Assembly (NCBI RefSeq): GCF_015704895.1
Contig: NZ_JADQWB010000002.1
Span: 310,001 to 374,000 of the forward strand
DNA: 64,000 nucleotides
Direction: 5' to 3'
Source: Agrobacterium leguminum
Lineage (GTDB): Bacteria; Pseudomonadota; Alphaproteobacteria; Rhizobiales; Rhizobiaceae
Shown one piece after another: positions 29,077 to 38,226 of the stretch (its first letter is position 1; each line of letters starts with the position of its first letter). Made by a program: the position numbers and the translations under genes. Below the pieces are notes generated by a model. It was given only the letters and a program-made list of their open reading frames with translations, ran no database searches and had not been told where the DNA came from.

Positions 29077-30045
29077 ATGCCCGAAGCCAGAAAGCCCGGA
29101 CGCGGACGCGTCTATTCCTCGATTACGGAAACAATCGGCGACACGCCGATCGTGCGGCTCGACAAGCTGGCGAAGGAGAAGGGCGTGAAGGCCAACCTTC
29201 TCGCCAAACTCGAATTTTTCAATCCCATCGCTTCCGTAAAGGACCGCATCGGCGTCGCCATGATCGAAGCTCTGGAAGCGCAGGGCAAGATCACCCCCGG
29301 CAAAACCACGCTGGTGGAGCCGACATCCGGCAACACGGGCATCGCGCTTGCCTTCGCCGCCGCTGCGAAGGGCTACAAGCTGATCCTGACCATGCCTGAA
29401 ACCATGTCGGTTGAGCGCCGGAAAATGCTGGCCCTGCTCGGCGCCGAACTGGTTTTGACCGAAGGTCCCAAGGGCATGAAGGGCGCCATCGCCAAGGCGC
29501 AGGAACTGGCCGAGACCCTGCCTGACGCGATCATTCCGCAGCAGTTCGAAAACCCCGCCAATCCCGATATTCACCGCAAGACGACGGCTGAAGAAATCTG
29601 GAACGACACCGAAGGCACGGTCGATATTCTCGTCTCGGGCATCGGCACCGGCGGCACCATCACCGGCACGGGTCAGGTGCTGAAATCCCGCAAGCCCGAG
29701 GTGAAGGTCATTGCGGTCGAACCTGCCGACAGCCCGGTTCTTTCCGGCGGCAACCCCGGCCCGCACAAGATTCAGGGCATCGGCGCCGGTTTTGCACCCG
29801 CCATCCTCGATACCGGCATTTATGATGAGATCGTCACCGTGACCAATGACGAGGCTTTCGAAACCGCACGTCTGGCGGCAAGGCTGGAAGGCGTGCCGGT
29901 CGGCATCTCCTCGGGTGCGGCGCTGGCGGCGGCAATCAAGGTCGGCGCGCGGGAAGAAAATGCCGGCAAGAACATCGTCGTCATCATTCCTTCCTTCGCG
30001 GAACGCTACCTTTCGACGGCGCTTTTCGAAGGCCTTGGGCTTTAA
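29077..30045 (+). CDS. cysK: Cysteine synthase A (O-acetylserine sulfhydrylase)
   Basis: PLP enzyme making cysteine from O-acetylserine and sulfide. The 322-residue product has the PLP lysine Lys55 in [11 protein letters not shown], the substrate loop TSGNTGI, the phosphate loop [10 protein letters not shown] and the C-terminal [16 protein letters not shown] precedes ATG 29077. The upstream 141 bp contains short dyads (CGAACGTTCG; AGCTTGCGAAAGCT at about 29011-29024) that might be regulatory, but I cannot assign a factor. Confidence 0.96.
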   Translation: MPEARKPGRGRVYSSITETIGDTPIVRLDKLAKEKGVKANLLAKLEFFNPIASVKDRIGVAMIEALEAQGKITPGKTTLVEPTSGNTGIALAFAAAAKGYKLILTMPETMSVERRKMLALLGAELVLTEGPKGMKGAIAKAQELAETLPDAIIPQQFENPANPDIHRKTTAEEIWNDTEGTVDILVSGIGTGGTITGTGQVLKSRKPEVKVIAVEPADSPVLSGGNPGPHKIQGIGAGFAPAILDTGIYDEIVTVTNDEAFETARLAARLEGVPVGISSGAALAAAIKVGAREENAGKNIVVIIPSFAERYLSTALFEGLGL

Positions 30046-30156
30046 GCCACGCTTTCAAGCGCGGTATGATCGCGCGCGAGATTAGCGAATATTCTTATGT
30101 GCCGCCGGCTCCGCTGGCGGCACAATGTTTTTCAGAGAAGGCAAAAGGGTGACCTT

Positions 30157-30263
30157 CTGGAGCACATCCGGTTTAAACGGAATCGTTAGACGTGCTCTAC
30201 TTCCTTGTTTTTACACACTTTCCTGACAAAAACCGCTTCGTGCTTTTACTGGAAATGCTCTAG
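30157..30263. repeat. Rhizobial-type palindromic intergenic repeat abutting comM
   Basis: Between cysK and comM, a CTGGAGCAC end and a GGAAATGCTCTAG end bracket a 107-bp element. It contains TTTAAACGGAATCG, TTTTTACACA and AAACCGCTTCGTGCTTTT. On the minus strand it begins TAGAGCATTTCC and contains GAAGCGGTTTTT. This is the layout of a repeat very common in Rhizobiaceae genomes. Its first bases on the minus strand form the TAG stop of comM. Confidence 0.6.
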
Positions 30264-31792
30264 GCAGCCGCCGTCAGCCTTTCGCCAGCTATACGATAGG
30301 ACACGGCTTCCGCCACATGGATACGGCCGACCGTCTGTTTGCCATCCAGATCGGCCAGGGTGCGGGCAACCTTGAGAATGCGATGATAACCGCGCGCGGA
30401 GAACCTCAGCCGCTCGGCCGCATCACGCAGCAATTGCAGCCCGGATGCATCCGGCTCGGCATATTTCTCTATCAGGGTCGTCGTGCAGCGGGCATTGGTG
30501 CGAATGGCGGCAAATCCCGCCGCCGCGTAACGTTCCTGCTGCGCAAGGCGCGCCCGGGCGACACGGGCGGCAACCGCCGCACTCGGCTCGGACGCGACGG
30601 GGCGGATGAGATCGGCGGCGGAGACGGCGGGAACGTCGATGCGGATATCGATACGATCCAGCAGCGGGCCGGAAATGCGGGCCTGATAATCCGTCACACA
30701 GCGCGGGCCTCGAGCGCAGGTGAAACCCGGCTCTCCCGCCATGCCGCAGCGGCAGGGGTTCATCGCCGCAACGAGCTGGATTTCCGCCGGATAGCTGACG
30801 CGATGATTGGCCCGCGCAATGATGCATTCGCCCGTTTCCAGCGGCTGGCGCAGCGCATCCAGCACCTGCGGCGAAAATTCCGGGAACTCATCCAGAAAAA
30901 GAACGCCGTGATGGGCGAGCGAAGCCTCACCCGGCTTGGCGCGAAGCCCTCCGCCGATCAGCGCGGCCATGGTGGCGGAGTGGTGCGGGGTGCGGAATGG
31001 CCTGCGGTCCGAAAGCTTGCCGCCGGACAATTGGCCGGCGATGGAATGGACCATGGACACTTCCAGCAATTCCGCCGCCTCCAGCGGCGGCAGGATGGAA
31101 GGCAAGCGGGCTGCGAGCATGGATTTGCCGGAGCCGGGTGGACCGACCATAAGCAGGTTGTGTCCGCCGGCGGCTGCCACCTCCAGCGCGCGCCGGGCGC
31201 TCTCCTGTCCTTTTATATCCGCTAAATCCGGCAGATTGACCGGGTTGGCGCGGATGGCTGGCGTCGGGCGCGAGAGAAGCTGGGTGCCGCGCAAATGATT
31301 GGCCAGCGCAATCAGGCTGCGCGGGGCGAGAATATCGATACCGGCGCCGGCCCAGGCCGCTTCCGGTCCGCTTTCAGCCGGGCAGATCAGCCCCTTGCCA
31401 AGCGCATTGGCGCCGATCGCCGCTGGAAGGGCGCCCGAAACCATACCGATGGTGCCATCGAGATTGAGTTCGCCGAGAACCACATAACGTGCCAGCATTT
31501 CTGCCGGTATCGCGCCCAAAGCGGCCATGAGGCCAAGCGCAATGGGAAGATCGAAATGCGATCCTTCCTTGGGTAGATCGGCAGGCGCGAGATTGACGGT
31601 GACTTTTTTTGCCGGCAGCGCCAGACCGGAGGCATGCAGGGCGGCCTGCACCCGCTCGCGGCTTTCGGCCACCGCCTTATCGGGCAGGCCGACAATCTGG
31701 ATGCCCACCTTTCCCGGTGCGACCATGACCTGCACCTCGACGGGCACACCCTCTATGCCCTGAAATGCAACCGTATTGACCCTTGCCACCAT
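30260..31792 (-). CDS. comM: YifB/ComM-family Mg chelatase-like AAA+ ATPase
   Basis: AAA+ protein related to ComM, a hexameric branch-migration helicase that aids integration during natural transformation. The 510-residue product has an N-terminal Lon-like domain (about 1-170), Walker A GPPGSGKSMLA, Walker B LFLDEFPEF and a C-terminal segment FSARGYHRILKVARTLADL. I chose ATG 31792 as the conserved start (MVARVNTVAFQGIEG). Agrobacterium is not known for efficient natural competence, so the role here is open. The stop codon lies at the edge of a repeat. Confidence 0.92.
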   Translation of the reverse strand: MVARVNTVAFQGIEGVPVEVQVMVAPGKVGIQIVGLPDKAVAESRERVQAALHASGLALPAKKVTVNLAPADLPKEGSHFDLPIALGLMAALGAIPAEMLARYVVLGELNLDGTIGMVSGALPAAIGANALGKGLICPAESGPEAAWAGAGIDILAPRSLIALANHLRGTQLLSRPTPAIRANPVNLPDLADIKGQESARRALEVAAAGGHNLLMVGPPGSGKSMLAARLPSILPPLEAAELLEVSMVHSIAGQLSGGKLSDRRPFRTPHHSATMAALIGGGLRAKPGEASLAHHGVLFLDEFPEFSPQVLDALRQPLETGECIIARANHRVSYPAEIQLVAAMNPCRCGMAGEPGFTCARGPRCVTDYQARISGPLLDRIDIRIDVPAVSAADLIRPVASEPSAAVAARVARARLAQQERYAAAGFAAIRTNARCTTTLIEKYAEPDASGLQLLRDAAERLRFSARGYHRILKVARTLADLDGKQTVGRIHVAEAVSYRIAGERLTAAA

Positions 31793-31977
31793 GGCCTGCC
31801 CCCGCAAACCGGCCGCGCTGGTCAGAGCTTCATGCCCTATCGCGGCCACCCGCAAGCAACGTGCCACAGGGCAAAGAATAAAACAAGAACATCCAGCGAA
31901 CAATTTCTCGCTGACGATGTATTTTAGTTGTATCTAGTTGTACTCGCGGAACAAAGCTGGACCGGCGAAAGCTCGCC

Positions 31978-32943
31978 TCAGAAATCCTGGGCTTCGCGCT
32001 TTTTCTCGATCGCATCCCACAACAGGCTTGCGACATCCGCACCGCCGAATTTCCGCACTTCGCGAATGCCGGTCGGCGAGGTGACGTTGATTTCCGTCAT
32101 ATAGTCGCCAATCACATCGATGCCGACGAAGAGGAAACCGCGTTCCCGCAAGGCAGGGCCGATGCGGCGGCAGATTTCCTTCTCGCGCGCGGTCAGTTCC
32201 GTCGGTTCCGGCCGGCCGCCGGCATGCATGTTGGAGCGGGCGTCGTTTTCCGCCGGCACGCGGTTGATTGCGCCAACCGGCTCGCCATCTACCAGAAGGA
32301 TGCGCTTGTCGCCCTTTCGGACGTCAGGCAGATATTGCTGGGCGATATAAGGCTCGCGGAACATCTGGCCGAACATCTCCAGCAGAGAGGAGAAATTGCG
32401 GTCGTCGCGCGCGGAATGGAAGACGCCGGCGCCACCATTGCCATAAAGCGGCTTGAGGATGATATCGCCCATTTCATTGCGGAAGCGGGCGATTTCCTCC
32501 ACATCCTTGGTGATCAGCGTCTTCGGCATCAGATCGGCGAATTCGGTGACGAAAATCTTTTCCGGCGAGTTGCGCACCCAGGCGGGATCGTTGACCACCA
32601 GCGTTTTCGGATGAATGCGCTCCAGCAGATGGGTCGAGGTGATGTAAGCCATGTCGAATGGTGGATCCTGACGCAGATGGATGACATCCATGGTCGACAG
32701 ATCGACGCGCTCCGGTTCGGACAGCGAGAAATGGTCGCCCTTGATGTCGCGCAGTTCCATCTGCTCGACGGTGGCGTAAATCTTGCCATCGCGCATGGAA
32801 AGGCGCTCGGGCGTATAATGGAACAGCCGGTATCCGCGCGCCTGCGCCTCAAGGCTCATGGCGAAGGTGGAGTCGCCGACGATATTGATGCCGGAGACAT
32901 GATCCATCTGGATCGCGACGTTCTTGATCTTCGCCATGCGCAT
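31978..32943 (-). CDS. gshB: Glutathione synthetase
   Basis: ATP-grasp ligase joining gamma-glutamylcysteine and glycine. The 321-residue product shows the PPFDMAYI and [14 protein letters not shown] segments of the N-terminal domain, the ATP-grasp [12 protein letters not shown] and the Mg-binding [15 protein letters not shown] 32943 has AAGAGGAAC upstream; ATG 32937, two codons later, matches the start of many homologues. In related genomes I expect rsmI-yraN next to gshB; here they are separated by about 5.9 kb. Confidence 0.97.
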   Translation of the reverse strand: MRMAKIKNVAIQMDHVSGINIVGDSTFAMSLEAQARGYRLFHYTPERLSMRDGKIYATVEQMELRDIKGDHFSLSEPERVDLSTMDVIHLRQDPPFDMAYITSTHLLERIHPKTLVVNDPAWVRNSPEKIFVTEFADLMPKTLITKDVEEIARFRNEMGDIILKPLYGNGGAGVFHSARDDRNFSSLLEMFGQMFREPYIAQQYLPDVRKGDKRILLVDGEPVGAINRVPAENDARSNMHAGGRPEPTELTAREKEICRRIGPALRERGFLFVGIDVIGDYMTEINVTSPTGIREVRKFGGADVASLLWDAIEKKREAQDF

Positions 32944-33180
32944 GTTCCTCTTGCAGCATGCGGACGCTTTGTTGGCCCGCGGTGCCCATTGCCTCGCCTT
33001 TTCAAGCTTCCCTGCAGGACCGGTAGAAACCCGGAAATGCTTCAGAAAACCCTGAAGATGTAGGGCAGCGACCATTCAAAGGCAACTGCTGCAAGCGGTG
33101 GTTTGTGTGAGTTTTATTGAACCTTCACAATTCCGTCGGCGAAGCCGTGCAGGCGCCGCCGACTGGAATGTTTTATGGGT

Positions 33181-33693
33181 TCAGGCCGCCAGCTTATAGG
33201 AACGGCCGGCAAACAGCTTGTTCTTGACACGATAGGCAAAAGCCAGCGCCTTGGGGAACGGACGGCGCATGAAGGCGACTTTGCGGACATAATCATCCAC
33301 CCGCCAGGTGGCCCATGTTCCCGCAGGGAAATAGGCGACATCGCCGACCCGCAGGATACTGATGGAACCGTCTTCCGCGGTCACATGCACTTCGCCTTCG
33401 AGAATATAGACGGTTTCATCCCAGCCGAAGAACCAGCGGAACTCACCCGCCGTGCAATCCCACATGGCGGTGCTGGAGGCACGGTCGCCGCTTCTGGAAT
33501 GATCCGCCGCGCGCGCCTGGGGGTTGCCGGAAATGATCCATTCCGGATTGATGGGGGCCGGCTGAAGCCGCAGATCGGTGCAGGATGCGCTGACGACGGC
33601 CTCGTCTTTTGACCGGCGCAAATAGGCCGGCAATATCGGCACCGTGCGGATCGCCATGGTTGCCGCGGCAGCGAACATCATTTTGAAGGACAT
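33181..33693 (-). CDS. Cupin-domain protein (DUF861 type) with hydrophobic N-terminus
   Basis: Single cupin protein of 170 residues. Residues 1-25 are hydrophobic (possible anchor or signal), and the cupin region spans about 75-150. The DUF861 pattern is clear: MWDCTAGEFRWFFGWDETVYILEGEVHVT and VGDVAYFPAGTWATW. The HxH metal pair of classical cupins is not visible, which fits this subfamily. No enzymatic role can be given. It lies between gshB and the ugp operon on the same strand with 109 bases to ugpC, so readthrough is possible. Confidence 0.8.
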   Translation of the reverse strand: MSFKMMFAAAATMAIRTVPILPAYLRRSKDEAVVSASCTDLRLQPAPINPEWIISGNPQARAADHSRSGDRASSTAMWDCTAGEFRWFFGWDETVYILEGEVHVTAEDGSISILRVGDVAYFPAGTWATWRVDDYVRKVAFMRRPFPKALAFAYRVKNKLFAGRSYKLAA

Positions 33694-33802
33694 ATTAGAA
33701 AACCCCCGTGAAATATTGGAGGTCTTCTATCATCGGGATCGTAACGAAGCGGTTTTGACAATCGGCGCAATTTTAGTCATCGCGCCGATTTCTGCGAAGC
33801 AC

Positions 33803-34903
33803 TCAGGCTGTCGCCATTTGCGCGGGCTGCGCCGCCAGCTGCTCCGCTTTGCCGGCGATGCGCTTGCCGGTTTCGCTGGAGAAGAAATGCAGTTTCTCCG
33901 GCGCGATCGTGACGGAGAGCGCAGACGGAACCTCGACATCCGGCGGGAAAGCAACTGTCAGGTTCTGGTCGCCGATCATGCCGTGGATAAGGCGCTGCGA
34001 CCCCAGTTCTTCGATATAATCGACCCGAAGCGGGAAGCCCTGCTCACCTGCCGCAGCGAGGCGGAAATCTTCCGCCCGCATGCCCACCGTCACGGGGCCG
34101 GAGGCAGGTGCGAAACCGTTGAGCGCAAAGAGCGACGGACCGATGGCGAGGCTATCGCCATGCAACTCGGCGTTCAGCAGGTTCATGGCGGGAGAGCCGA
34201 TGAAACTCGCAACGAAGGTCGAGGCAGGCGTGTGATAGACATCGAGCGGTGCGCCGATCTGTTCGATACGGCCGCCATTCAACACCACAAGACGATCGGC
34301 CAGCGTCATGGCCTCCAGCTGATCGTGGGTGACGTAGATCGAGGTGGTGCCGAGGCGCTTTTGCAGGCGCTTGATCTCGCCGCGCATGGAAACGCGCAGC
34401 TTGGCATCGAGATTGGACAGGGGCTCGTCGAACAGGAAGGCCGCCGGTTTACGCACGATGGCGCGACCCATGGCGACACGTTGCCGTTGGCCGCCGGAAA
34501 GGGCGCGCGGCTTGCGGTCCAGATAGGGTTCGAGCTGCAGCATACGCGCGGCTTCGGCCACACGCGCATCGATCTCCGTCTTCGGCGTCTTGCGGTTCTT
34601 CAACCCGTATTCCAGGTTCTGGCGCACCGACATATGCGGATAAAGCGCATAGTTCTGAAACACCATGGCGATATCCCGGTCTGCCGGATCGGCCTGATTG
34701 ACCACCCTGTCACCGATCTTCACCGTGCCTTCGGAAATATCCTCAAGCCCTGCGACCATGCGCAGAAGCGTGGATTTGCCGCAGCCGGAGGGGCCGACCA
34801 GAACGATGAACTCGCCGTCCCTGATGTCGATATCGACGTGGTGCACGGCGCGCACGCCACCATGATAATCCTTGCAGACCTGACTGATTTCTATCGCGGC
34901 CAT
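33803..34903 (-). CDS. ugpC: sn-Glycerol-3-phosphate/glycerophosphodiester ABC transporter ATPase UgpC
   Basis: ATPase subunit of the Ugp importer. The 366-residue product has Walker [12 protein letters not shown], signature [15 protein letters not shown], Walker [16 protein letters not shown] and a C-terminal TOBE domain (about 235-350). AAGGAGACC precedes ATG 34903, a near-perfect ribosome site ten bases after ugpE. It is the last gene of the ugpB-A-E-C order found in phosphate-starvation operons. As a CUT1 ATPase it could in principle be shared with other sugar transporters. Confidence 0.92.
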   Translation of the reverse strand: MAAIEISQVCKDYHGGVRAVHHVDIDIRDGEFIVLVGPSGCGKSTLLRMVAGLEDISEGTVKIGDRVVNQADPADRDIAMVFQNYALYPHMSVRQNLEYGLKNRKTPKTEIDARVAEAARMLQLEPYLDRKPRALSGGQRQRVAMGRAIVRKPAAFLFDEPLSNLDAKLRVSMRGEIKRLQKRLGTTSIYVTHDQLEAMTLADRLVVLNGGRIEQIGAPLDVYHTPASTFVASFIGSPAMNLLNAELHGDSLAIGPSLFALNGFAPASGPVTVGMRAEDFRLAAAGEQGFPLRVDYIEELGSQRLIHGMIGDQNLTVAFPPDVEVPSALSVTIAPEKLHFFSSETGKRIAGKAEQLAAQPAQMATA

Positions 34904-34913
34904 TTCGGTCTCC

Positions 34914-35756
34914 TTATTTATCGCTTTCGGTCAGGCCCTTGATGAACCAGCGCTGGAAAATGACGACGATCAGCACCGGCGGCAGCATGGCCAGCACGGC
35001 GAGCGCGAAAGCTTCGTTGTAGTCGGGAATTTGCGAACCGACCCAGACCTGCAGGATCGACTTGATACCGCGCATCAGGGTGAAGAAGCCCTCATCCGTC
35101 GTCATCAGCATGGGCCAGAGATACTGGTTCCAGCCATAAACGAACATGATGATGAAGATCGCCGCCATCATGGTGCGGGACAGCGGGATGAGAACATCGA
35201 TGAAGAATTTCACCGGCCCTGCGCCGTCAATGCGGGCAGCCTCCAGCAACTCCTCCGGCACGGATTTGAAGAACTGCCGGAAATAGAAGGTGCCCGTCGC
35301 CGAAGCGAGAAGCGGCACGATGAGGCCAGTATAGGAGTTCAAAAGGCCGAGTTTGCTCATCACCTCGTAGGAGGGCATGATGCGCACTTCGAGCGGCAGA
35401 AGCAGCGTGGTGAAAATGATCCAGAAGGCGAGCGTTGCGAACCGGAAGCGGAAATAGACGATCGCATAGGCCGCCGTCATCGACAGGACGATCTTGCCGA
35501 CGGCAAAACCGATGCCGAGGATCAGCGAATTCAGCACCATGTTGAGACCCGTGATCTGCCCGGTGAAGCCGCCCTTCTGGGTCAGGACCTTTTCATAAGT
35601 CTCGATGAAATTATCGCCGGGAACCATCGTCAGACCGCTGCGGTGGATTTCCGCAGCGGTGTGGGTGGAGGTCATGAAGGCCACGATGACCGGCAAGATC
35701 AGGAACAGCGCACCGATGATCAGCACCAGATGATCGAGGGGTTTTGTCTTGTACAT
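34914..35756 (-). CDS. ugpE: Ugp ABC transporter permease UgpE
   Basis: Inner-membrane permease, 280 residues and six transmembrane segments, with the EAA loop [26 protein letters not shown] that contacts the ATPase. The frame opens at a TTG overlapping the ugpA stop, but ATG 35756 preceded by GAGGGAAAAG is the better start and gives the E. coli UgpE length. It is translated in tandem with ugpA. Confidence 0.93.
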   Translation of the reverse strand: MYKTKPLDHLVLIIGALFLILPVIVAFMTSTHTAAEIHRSGLTMVPGDNFIETYEKVLTQKGGFTGQITGLNMVLNSLILGIGFAVGKIVLSMTAAYAIVYFRFRFATLAFWIIFTTLLLPLEVRIMPSYEVMSKLGLLNSYTGLIVPLLASATGTFYFRQFFKSVPEELLEAARIDGAGPVKFFIDVLIPLSRTMMAAIFIIMFVYGWNQYLWPMLMTTDEGFFTLMRGIKSILQVWVGSQIPDYNEAFALAVLAMLPPVLIVVIFQRWFIKGLTESDK

Positions 35757-35767
35757 GGTCTTTTCCC

Positions 35768-36736
35768 TCAATTGTAATGGATGCGCTTTTCGATGAAGCG
35801 GAACTGGATGATGGTGAGAACGAAGACGACCAGCATCAGGATGACGGACTGGGCCGAGGAGCCACCGATGTCATTGCCGCGGAAACCGTCCAGAAACACC
35901 TTGTAGACCAGCGTGATCGGGTTGTTGGCGGCCTTGTCCTTCACCATCACGTCGATGACGCCGAATGTGTCGAAGAGCGCATAGGTGATGTTGATGATGA
36001 GCAGGAAGAAGGCCGTGGGCGCCAGAAGCGGCATGATCACCGTCCAGAACCGACGAAAGCCCGAGCGGCAGTCGATGGCGGCAGCCTCGCGCACCGAGAC
36101 CGGCACACCCTGAAGACCCGAAAGGAAGAAGATGAAGTTGTAAGGGATCTGCTTCCAGACCGCGACGACGATCATGGCGAAGGCCGTATCGAAATAATTG
36201 AGGCCGACCTTCATGTCCCAGCCGAGGAATGCGGCCATCTTGACGAAGGGGCCGATATGCTGGTCGAAAAACATCATTCCGATGAGACCGGCGACCGGCG
36301 GCGCGATGGCATAGACGGAAATCAACAGCGTCTTGTATGTCGAGCTGCCGCGAATGACCGCGTCGGCCTTGACGGCGAGCAGCAGGCCGAGCGCCAGCGA
36401 AAAGAAGGTGACCAGCACGGTAAAGACAACCGTGAATTTGGCGATGCTGAGATATTCGGGACTGAAGATCGCATCCGAATAATTGGCAAGCCCGACGAAG
36501 GAAGCGCCGAAACCGAACGGGTCTTCGATATAGAAGGACGAATGTATGGCCTGAACCGATGGCCAGTAGAAGAAGATGAAAATCACCGCAAGCTGTGGCG
36601 CCAGAAACAGGTAGGGTACGTAGGACGAGGAGAACTGCACGCGCTTCATGCCGGCGTCGGCAGGTTTGGCTGGCTTTCCAGCCTTTGCGGACCAGCCGGA
36701 CAAAAACCGGCGCGGTTGAGACGATGTATAGGCCAC
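35768..36736 (-). CDS. ugpA: Ugp ABC transporter permease UgpA
   Basis: Inner-membrane permease with six transmembrane segments. The match to E. coli UgpA is recognisable along its length (YLFLAPQLAVIFIFFYWP, DPFGFGASFVGLANY, VWKQIPYNFIFFLSGLQ, FDTFGVIDVM). The EAA loop reads REAAAIDCRSGFRRFWTVIMPLL. GTG 36736 with AAGGA upstream gives 322 residues. ATG 36649 gives 293, closer to the E. coli length, so the first 29 residues are uncertain. Confidence 0.93.
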   Translation of the reverse strand: MAYTSSQPRRFLSGWSAKAGKPAKPADAGMKRVQFSSSYVPYLFLAPQLAVIFIFFYWPSVQAIHSSFYIEDPFGFGASFVGLANYSDAIFSPEYLSIAKFTVVFTVLVTFFSLALGLLLAVKADAVIRGSSTYKTLLISVYAIAPPVAGLIGMMFFDQHIGPFVKMAAFLGWDMKVGLNYFDTAFAMIVVAVWKQIPYNFIFFLSGLQGVPVSVREAAAIDCRSGFRRFWTVIMPLLAPTAFFLLIINITYALFDTFGVIDVMVKDKAANNPITLVYKVFLDGFRGNDIGGSSAQSVILMLVVFVLTIIQFRFIEKRIHYN

Positions 36737-36759
36737 GCTTGCGCTTCCTTATCCGAGAG

Positions 36760-36790
36760 CGAGCCTCCCTTCCGTGGGAAAGGAGGCTCG
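36760..36790 (-). promoter_or_regulatory. Strong hairpin between ugpB and ugpA
   Basis: CGAGCCTCC (36760-36768) pairs with GGAGGCTCG (36782-36790), and inside it TTCC pairs with GGAA. It lies in the 83-bp gap after ugpB and lacks a long U-tract. In binding-protein transporter operons such hairpins protect the first cistron and partly stop transcription, giving more binding protein than permease. Confidence 0.6.
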
Positions 36791-36819
36791 GCAATGGTCA
36801 TTGGTTTCGAAACAGGCGA

Positions 36820-38118
36820 TCAGCCGGCCGTCTTGGCGAAACGGGCGAGCAGGTCGTTGCCTTCCTTTTCGATGATCTCGAAAGCAGCCTTCGGCGTAAC
36901 TTCGCCGGAGAAGATGCGGTTATATTCGCGTTCCATGACGGCGCGGATTTGCGGGTAGAAGCCCAGGCGGTAGCCCTTGGACCATTCGCCGCCTGGCAGC
37001 GAGAGCTGCTGGATACCGACTTCCGCGACCGGCTTTTCCTTGTAGAAGCCTTCAGCCTTGGCCTTTTCGTAAGCGGCCTTGGTGATGGCGACGTAACCGG
37101 TTGCCTTGTGGTAGAAGACCTGGATTTCCGGCGAGGTCAGGAATTGGAAGAAGTCGGCCACGCACTTGTTTTCGGCTTCAGACTTGCCCGACATTGCAAA
37201 GAGCGCAGCGCCGCCGATGAAGGAGTTGGTGCCAGCACCCTTGATGGAGCCCCAGTAGGGAAGGAAGGTTGCCGAGAACGGCATGGTCGCCGTCTTCTGC
37301 AGGCCGCCGAAGGAGCCCGAAGAACCGATCCAGAACGCGACCTTGCCTTCTTCGAAGGGCTTCTGGTTGTCGTTCCAGCCAGCGCCGTAATAGGCGAACA
37401 GGCCCTTGTCCTTCCAGTCCTTCAGCTTGTCGAACATCATGACGAGGTTCGGGTCGGTGACCTTGAGCTTGGTGTCGGTGACGCTGTCGTAGCCGTTATT
37501 GTTGGTGGCGAACTGGATGTTGTTGCGGGAGAAGAAGTTCTCCGTGAACTGCCAGGTGAGCTGCGACTGAACGAGCGGAATGTAGCCGGCTTCTTTCAGC
37601 TTCGGCGCAACCTGCTCGAACTCTTCCCAGGTCTTCGGGGCTTCGACGCCGGCCTTCTTCAGGGCTTCGTCGTTGACGTACATGATGGGGGCGGAGGAGT
37701 TGAACGGCATGCCGACAAACTTGCCGTCAGCGGCAGCGTAGAAATAACGCACGCCGTTGATGAAGGCGTCGCGGTCGAACTTGTAACCGGCCTTGTTGAT
37801 AAGGTCTTCGGCAGGAATGACGGCGCCCTTGGCGTTGATGATGGTAGCGGCGCCAGCATCGAAAACCTGGAGGATGTTCGGCTGTTCGCCAGAGCGGAAA
37901 GCAGCGATGCCGCTGGCCAGGGCTTCTTCGTAGGAACCCTTGGAAACCGGCGTCAGAGCGCATTCTTTCTGGGCTTCGTTGAACTTCTGGGCGACTTCGT
38001 TGATGACTTCGCCATTGCGGCCGCCCATGCCGTGCCACCAGGTGATGTTGGTCGCGGCCATGGAAGACGTCGCCGAAATGCTGACGGCCACTGCGGCCAT
38101 GGAAATCTTCTTCAACAT
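36820..38118 (-). CDS. ugpB: sn-Glycerol-3-phosphate/glycerophosphodiester-binding protein UgpB
   Basis: Periplasmic solute-binding protein of the Ugp importer. The 432-residue product has a signal peptide (about 1-21, ending ATSSMA). It aligns with E. coli UgpB at ITWWHGMGGRNGEVI, FNSSAPIMYVND, GYVAITKAAYEKAKAEGFY and KGYRLGFYPQIR. Expected ligands are glycerol-3-phosphate and glycerophosphodiesters such as those released from phospholipids. GGAGAGG precedes the ATG. A four-unit PHO-box array lies 50-93 bases upstream. Confidence 0.92.
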   Translation of the reverse strand: MLKKISMAAVAVSISATSSMAATNITWWHGMGGRNGEVINEVAQKFNEAQKECALTPVSKGSYEEALASGIAAFRSGEQPNILQVFDAGAATIINAKGAVIPAEDLINKAGYKFDRDAFINGVRYFYAAADGKFVGMPFNSSAPIMYVNDEALKKAGVEAPKTWEEFEQVAPKLKEAGYIPLVQSQLTWQFTENFFSRNNIQFATNNNGYDSVTDTKLKVTDPNLVMMFDKLKDWKDKGLFAYYGAGWNDNQKPFEEGKVAFWIGSSGSFGGLQKTATMPFSATFLPYWGSIKGAGTNSFIGGAALFAMSGKSEAENKCVADFFQFLTSPEIQVFYHKATGYVAITKAAYEKAKAEGFYKEKPVAEVGIQQLSLPGGEWSKGYRLGFYPQIRAVMEREYNRIFSGEVTPKAAFEIIEKEGNDLLARFAKTAG

Positions 38119-38167
38119 TACTAAATCCTCTCCACCATTTATTGGGATGAGGATGCGAATAGAGGCG

Positions 38168-38211
38168 TTCCATGACGCCTCTTTGACAGTTCCATGTCAG
38201 ATTTATTACAG
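38168..38211 (-). promoter_or_regulatory. PHO-box array (PhoB sites) upstream of ugpB
   Basis: Read on the minus strand, four 11-bp units follow each other without a gap: CTGTAATAAAT, CTGACATGGAA, CTGTCAAAGAG and GCGTCATGGAA. The PhoB site consists of two 7-bp CTGTCAT-like repeats separated by 4 bp, so each neighbouring pair makes one box. The best box is CTGACATGGAACTGTCAA at 38200-38183. The array ends 49 bases before the ugpB start, the right place to replace a -35 element. Confidence 0.8.
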
Positions 38212-38226
38212 CAACTGACGAAAATC

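Noticed and set aside
36595-38124. A 509-codon plus-strand frame opposite ugpB
   Set aside because: UgpB is supported by a signal peptide and family matches. The opposite frame is a shadow.
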